Below, piece after piece: positions 5,920-8,115 of a DNA stretch of 8,115 nt; within the stretch, counting starts at the first letter, position 1, and each line of letters begins with the position of its first letter. Where the stretch lies: contig JBFHFJ010000144.1 of NCBI GenBank assembly GCA_041583655.1, positions 1 through 8,115 on the forward strand, written 5' to 3'. The notes below the pieces were generated by a model that was given only the letters and a program-made list of their open reading frames with translations, had not been told where the DNA came from and searched no databases. The stretch is from Haliea sp041583655. GTDB taxonomy: Bacteria; Pseudomonadota; Gammaproteobacteria; Pseudomonadales; Halieaceae. A program made the translations under genes and the position numbers.

Positions 5920-7770
5920 ATGACTACTGACCAGGCAACTTTCCTCTGCATCCTTATCGCCACCGTGGGCATGTTCCTCTGGGGGCGCTGGCGCCACGAC
6001 ATGGTGGCGCTGGGCGCCCTGCTCGCCTGTGTGGTCGCAGGACTGGTCGCGCCGGACCTCGCCTTCAGCGGTTTCGGCCACCCAGCGGTGGTTACCGTAG
6101 CCTGTGTGCTGGTGCTCAGTCGGGGCCTGCAGACCTCGGGAGCGGTGAATGTGCTCGCACGCCACGCCCTGCCCAGCCGCGGGGGTCCGGTGCTCAGTCT
6201 CGCCGCGCTGACCGCGCTCGGGGCAGCGCTGTCGGGTTTCATGAACAACGTCGGCGCCATGGCCCTGCTGATGCCGGTTGCCGTGCAGATGGCGAAGCAG
6301 CACGAGCTGTCCCCGGGCCAGGTGCTGATGCCTCTGGCCTTCGGCACCATCCTCGGTGGCATGACCACCTTGATCGGCACGCCGCCCAACCTGATCGTGT
6401 CCGGTTTCCGTGCGCAGACCACAGGCAGCGCCTTTGCCATGTTCGACTTCACGCCGGTTGGGCTCGCAGTCGCCGCAGCCGGGGTAATCTTCGTGGTGTT
6501 GCTGGGGCGCAAGCTGGTGCCCTATCGCAAGCAGCAGGGTGTGGGGGATTTCGCGACCAGCGCCTACCTCACCGAGGCGCGGGTCGTGGAGGGCAGCAAG
6601 GCCGCGGGTATGAGCCTCGGGCAGGTAGAGACGGTGCTGGATAAGGTCGGGGCGCAGGTGGTCGGACTGGTCCGCAACGAAGTGCGCCTGATAGCTCCAC
6701 ACTCGGCGCGGCGGGTCCATACAGGGGACGTGCTGGTGATTGAAGCCGAGGTGGGGGCGCTGGCGGATGTGTTGTCGCACCTGGGCTTGAAACTGGAGGA
6801 ATCGATCAAGCCCGAGAGCGGGTCCGATGCGGAGGAGCCCGCAGCGCCCCCGGAGGAGGCTGCCAACGGGAATGGCGAGCAAGAGGAGGCCGAGCCGGGG
6901 CGCCCAAGAGGGGACGAGATCGTGCTGACCGAACTGGTGGTGCTGCCGGGCTCCGTACTGACCGGCCGATCCGCGAGTGACATGCAATTGCGCAACCGTT
7001 ACGGCCTGAACCTCCTGGCGGTGTCCCGGGAGGGCTCCAGCGCCCACACCCGCCTTCGCACCCTGGCGCTGCGACCCGGGGATCTGCTGCTGATGCAGGG
7101 GCCGGCTGATGCGATGGGAGAGTTTACCGGGGACAACAGTTGCGTTCCCCTGGCAAAGCGCGACCTGCGCATCCCGAACAAGCGCAAGGCGGCACTGGCC
7201 AGCCTGATCATGGTTGTCGCCATCGGTGGCGCCGCTTTCGGCCTGCTGCCGGCGGCGGTGTCCTTCGCCCTTGGGGTGCTTGCCTCCATGGCCTTGCGCA
7301 CGGTGCCGCCGCGGAACGTCTACACCGCGATTGACTGGCCGGTGATCGTGTTGCTGGCCGCGCTGATCCCGGTGGCGGGAGCCATGGCGTCGACCGGCAC
7401 CGCGGACCTGATCGCCCGGTTTCTGTTGACGTCGATTGCGCAGGGCAATGCGGTCCTGGTGCTGGGGATTATTCTGATAACCACGATGTTTCTCTCGGAT
7501 CTCATGAACAACGCCGCCACCGCCGCTGTGATGTGTCCCATTGCACTGGGCACCGCAGCCGCGCTGGAGGTCAATCCCGACAGTTTCCTGATGGCCGTGG
7601 CGATTGGTGCATCCTGTGCTTTCCTGACGCCAATCGGGCACCAGAACAACACGCTGATACTCGGCCCCGGGGGATTTCACTTCGGGGACTACTGGCGCCT
7701 GGGGTTGCCACTGGAAGCACTGGTGGTGGCAGTGAGCCTGCCGCTCCTGCTGCTCATCTGGCCCCTGTAG
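5920..7770 (+). CDS. SLC13/DASS family permease with two RCK_C (TrkA-C) domains
   Basis: The 616-aa inner-membrane protein is a divalent anion:Na+ symporter-type permease. The N-terminal transport half has membrane segments from about residue 6 to 196, including SGFMNNVGA (105-113) and the hallmark GTPPNLI (153-159). The C-terminal half (about 424-615) repeats the pattern with SDLMNNAATAA (526-536) and LTPIGHQNNTLILGPGGF (569-586), the second pseudo-symmetric hairpin. Between them lie two RCK_C-like cytoplasmic domains, about 215-288 and 333-408, joined by an acidic linker (291-332). RCK_C domains often bind small ligands and gate transport. Substrates in this family include sulfate and dicarboxylates; the one here is unknown. 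The start is 28 nt after the dehalogenase stop with only a weak purine-rich ribosome site, consistent with an operon position. Sequence after the stop has no strong terminator. Confidence 0.93.
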   Translation: MTTDQATFLCILIATVGMFLWGRWRHDMVALGALLACVVAGLVAPDLAFSGFGHPAVVTVACVLVLSRGLQTSGAVNVLARHALPSRGGPVLSLAALTALGAALSGFMNNVGAMALLMPVAVQMAKQHELSPGQVLMPLAFGTILGGMTTLIGTPPNLIVSGFRAQTTGSAFAMFDFTPVGLAVAAAGVIFVVLLGRKLVPYRKQQGVGDFATSAYLTEARVVEGSKAAGMSLGQVETVLDKVGAQVVGLVRNEVRLIAPHSARRVHTGDVLVIEAEVGALADVLSHLGLKLEESIKPESGSDAEEPAAPPEEAANGNGEQEEAEPGRPRGDEIVLTELVVLPGSVLTGRSASDMQLRNRYGLNLLAVSREGSSAHTRLRTLALRPGDLLLMQGPADAMGEFTGDNSCVPLAKRDLRIPNKRKAALASLIMVVAIGGAAFGLLPAAVSFALGVLASMALRTVPPRNVYTAIDWPVIVLLAALIPVAGAMASTGTADLIARFLLTSIAQGNAVLVLGIILITTMFLSDLMNNAATAAVMCPIALGTAAALEVNPDSFLMAVAIGASCAFLTPIGHQNNTLILGPGGFHFGDYWRLGLPLEALVVAVSLPLLLLIWPL

Positions 7771-7871
7771 CCCGGCCTCCCGTCGCGGACGCACTGCCGC
7801 AGGGAAGCCCCGCTGCAGGTCCCGCTCCGCAACCACGCACCGCGCTGCGATCGCCGCATGGAGCACCTGCG

Positions 7872-7894
7872 GCCATGTGGCAATCCACCGTGGC
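7872..7894 (+). terminator. Weak imperfect hairpin after the permease gene
   Basis: GCCA-t-GTGG, loop CAAT, CCAC-cg-TGGC form two 4-bp stem segments with a small internal loop, followed by ATTTCAGTGTTTT, which is only moderately T-rich. It is about 100 nt after the permease stop and upstream of the fadB promoter, so a terminator would make sense here. The stem is poor, however, and the call is tentative. Confidence 0.25.
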
Positions 7895-7895
7895 A

Positions 7896-7912
7896 TTTCA
7901 GTGTTTTCAGTG
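7896..7912. repeat. Tandem 8-bp direct repeat upstream of the fadB promoter
   Basis: TTTCAGTG occurs at 7896-7903 and again at 7905-7912, one base apart, giving a 9-bp period. It ends 12 nt before the proposed fadB -35 box, where an activator or repressor could bind. It does not resemble the FadR or PsrA operators I know. A chance repeat is possible. Confidence 0.35.
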
Positions 7913-7924
7913 CTAACATCGCGG

Positions 7925-7953
7925 TTCACGCGCCCCGCATTGGCGGTTACAAT
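7925..7953 (+). promoter_or_regulatory. Sigma70-like promoter of fadB
   Basis: TTCACG (7925-7930, four of six matches) and TACAAT (7948-7953, five of six) are spaced by exactly 17 nt. Transcription would start near 7960, giving a leader of about 70 nt that contains a short GC hairpin (CGCGC 7981-7985 with GCGCG 7991-7995). It is the best promoter in the 260-nt gap between the permease and fadB. That gap otherwise contains the tandem repeat and the weak hairpin listed separately, and no gene that I can support. Confidence 0.6.
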
Positions 7954-8030
7954 GGCGCGCTCGATTAAATTCGTTTGCCACGCGCGCACTGCGCGGGCCA
8001 CACACCGTTCACCCCACACAGGACAGCGAC

Positions 8031-8115
8031 ATGATCTACCAGAGTGACGCGCTCACCGTGACCCGCCTGGAAGGCGACATCGCCGAGCTGCATTTCGACC
8101 TCAAGGGCGAGTCCG
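8031..8115 (+). CDS. fadB: Fatty acid oxidation complex alpha subunit, N-terminus only
   Basis: Twenty-eight codons are present before the window ends, so the gene is truncated by the boundary, not broken. The start MIYQSDALTVTRLEGDIAEL followed by HFDLKGES closely follows the beginning of Pseudomonas-type FadB (MIYQG..., then LNFDLKGES). FadB carries enoyl-CoA hydratase and 3-hydroxyacyl-CoA dehydrogenase activities and forms the beta-oxidation complex with the thiolase FadA, usually encoded next. AGGA at 8020-8023, 7 nt before the ATG, supports the start. It has its own promoter and is probably not part of the preceding gene block. Identification rests on a short stretch, but the match to the family's start is distinctive. 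Confidence 0.85.
   Translation, partial: MIYQSDALTVTRLEGDIAELHFDLKGES

Noticed and set aside
7965..7980. PsrA or FadR operator near the fadB transcription start
   Set aside because: Only a GTTTG half-site is seen, with no matching inverted half at the expected spacing.
5719..8019. 766-codon open frame on the minus strand opposite the permease and fadB upstream region
   Set aside because: The product is rich in Gln, His, Gly and Arg with no recognisable domain, and it lies antisense to a clear transporter with many intact motifs. Long stop-free antisense frames are common in GC-rich genes.

Overview
The window is GC-rich, densely coded bacterial chromosome. It has no RNA genes, insertion sequences, phage genes or CRISPR array that I can see. 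Several features point to a gammaproteobacterium, probably a marine heterotroph related to Pseudomonas or the Halieaceae: a PA2779/PA2778-type gene pair, an nrdAB pair of the Pseudomonas/Chlamydia-like kind, and a downstream gene starting like gammaproteobacterial FadB. The lineage is inferred from protein resemblance only.

Layout. (1) 1-2583, plus strand: the 3' part of nrdA, complete nrdB and a 61-codon ORF of unknown function form one transcription unit, the class Ia ribonucleotide reductase operon. (2) 2584-2640: a 57-nt gap between convergent genes holding a perfect 9-bp GC hairpin. (3) 2641-3360, minus strand: a NUDIX hydrolase whose NUDIX box is split by an insertion. (4) 3361-3559: a divergent promoter region with a good sigma70-like promoter facing right and a weaker -10-like element facing left. 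(5) 3560-7770, plus strand: four tightly packed genes, namely a PA2779-family small membrane protein, a PA2778-family C39-like cysteine peptidase lipoprotein with a TPR-like tail, a haloalkane dehalogenase of the DhlA-like (HLD-I) type, and a SLC13/DASS permease with two RCK_C domains. Junctions are a 1-nt overlap, 2 nt and 28 nt, so they are probably co-transcribed. (6) 7771-8030: a 260-nt regulatory gap with a sigma70-like promoter and a tandem 8-bp repeat. (7) 8031-8115: the first 28 codons of fadB, which runs off the window.

How the genes fit together. NrdA and NrdB form the enzyme that makes dNDPs from NDPs; the 61-aa ORF is linked to them only by position. In the second block, PA2779 and PA2778 are a known conserved pair of unknown role at the cell envelope. 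The dehalogenase would release halide and an alcohol from haloalkanes, and the adjacent anion-type permease could move an ionic substrate or product, but that link is a guess from gene order. FadB begins a separate fatty-acid beta-oxidation unit.

Most of the window is ordinary. The less routine items are the dehalogenase-permease adjacency with the PA2779/PA2778 pair, the acidic linker inside the permease, the low-complexity N-terminal extension of NrdB, and the unassigned 61-aa ORF.
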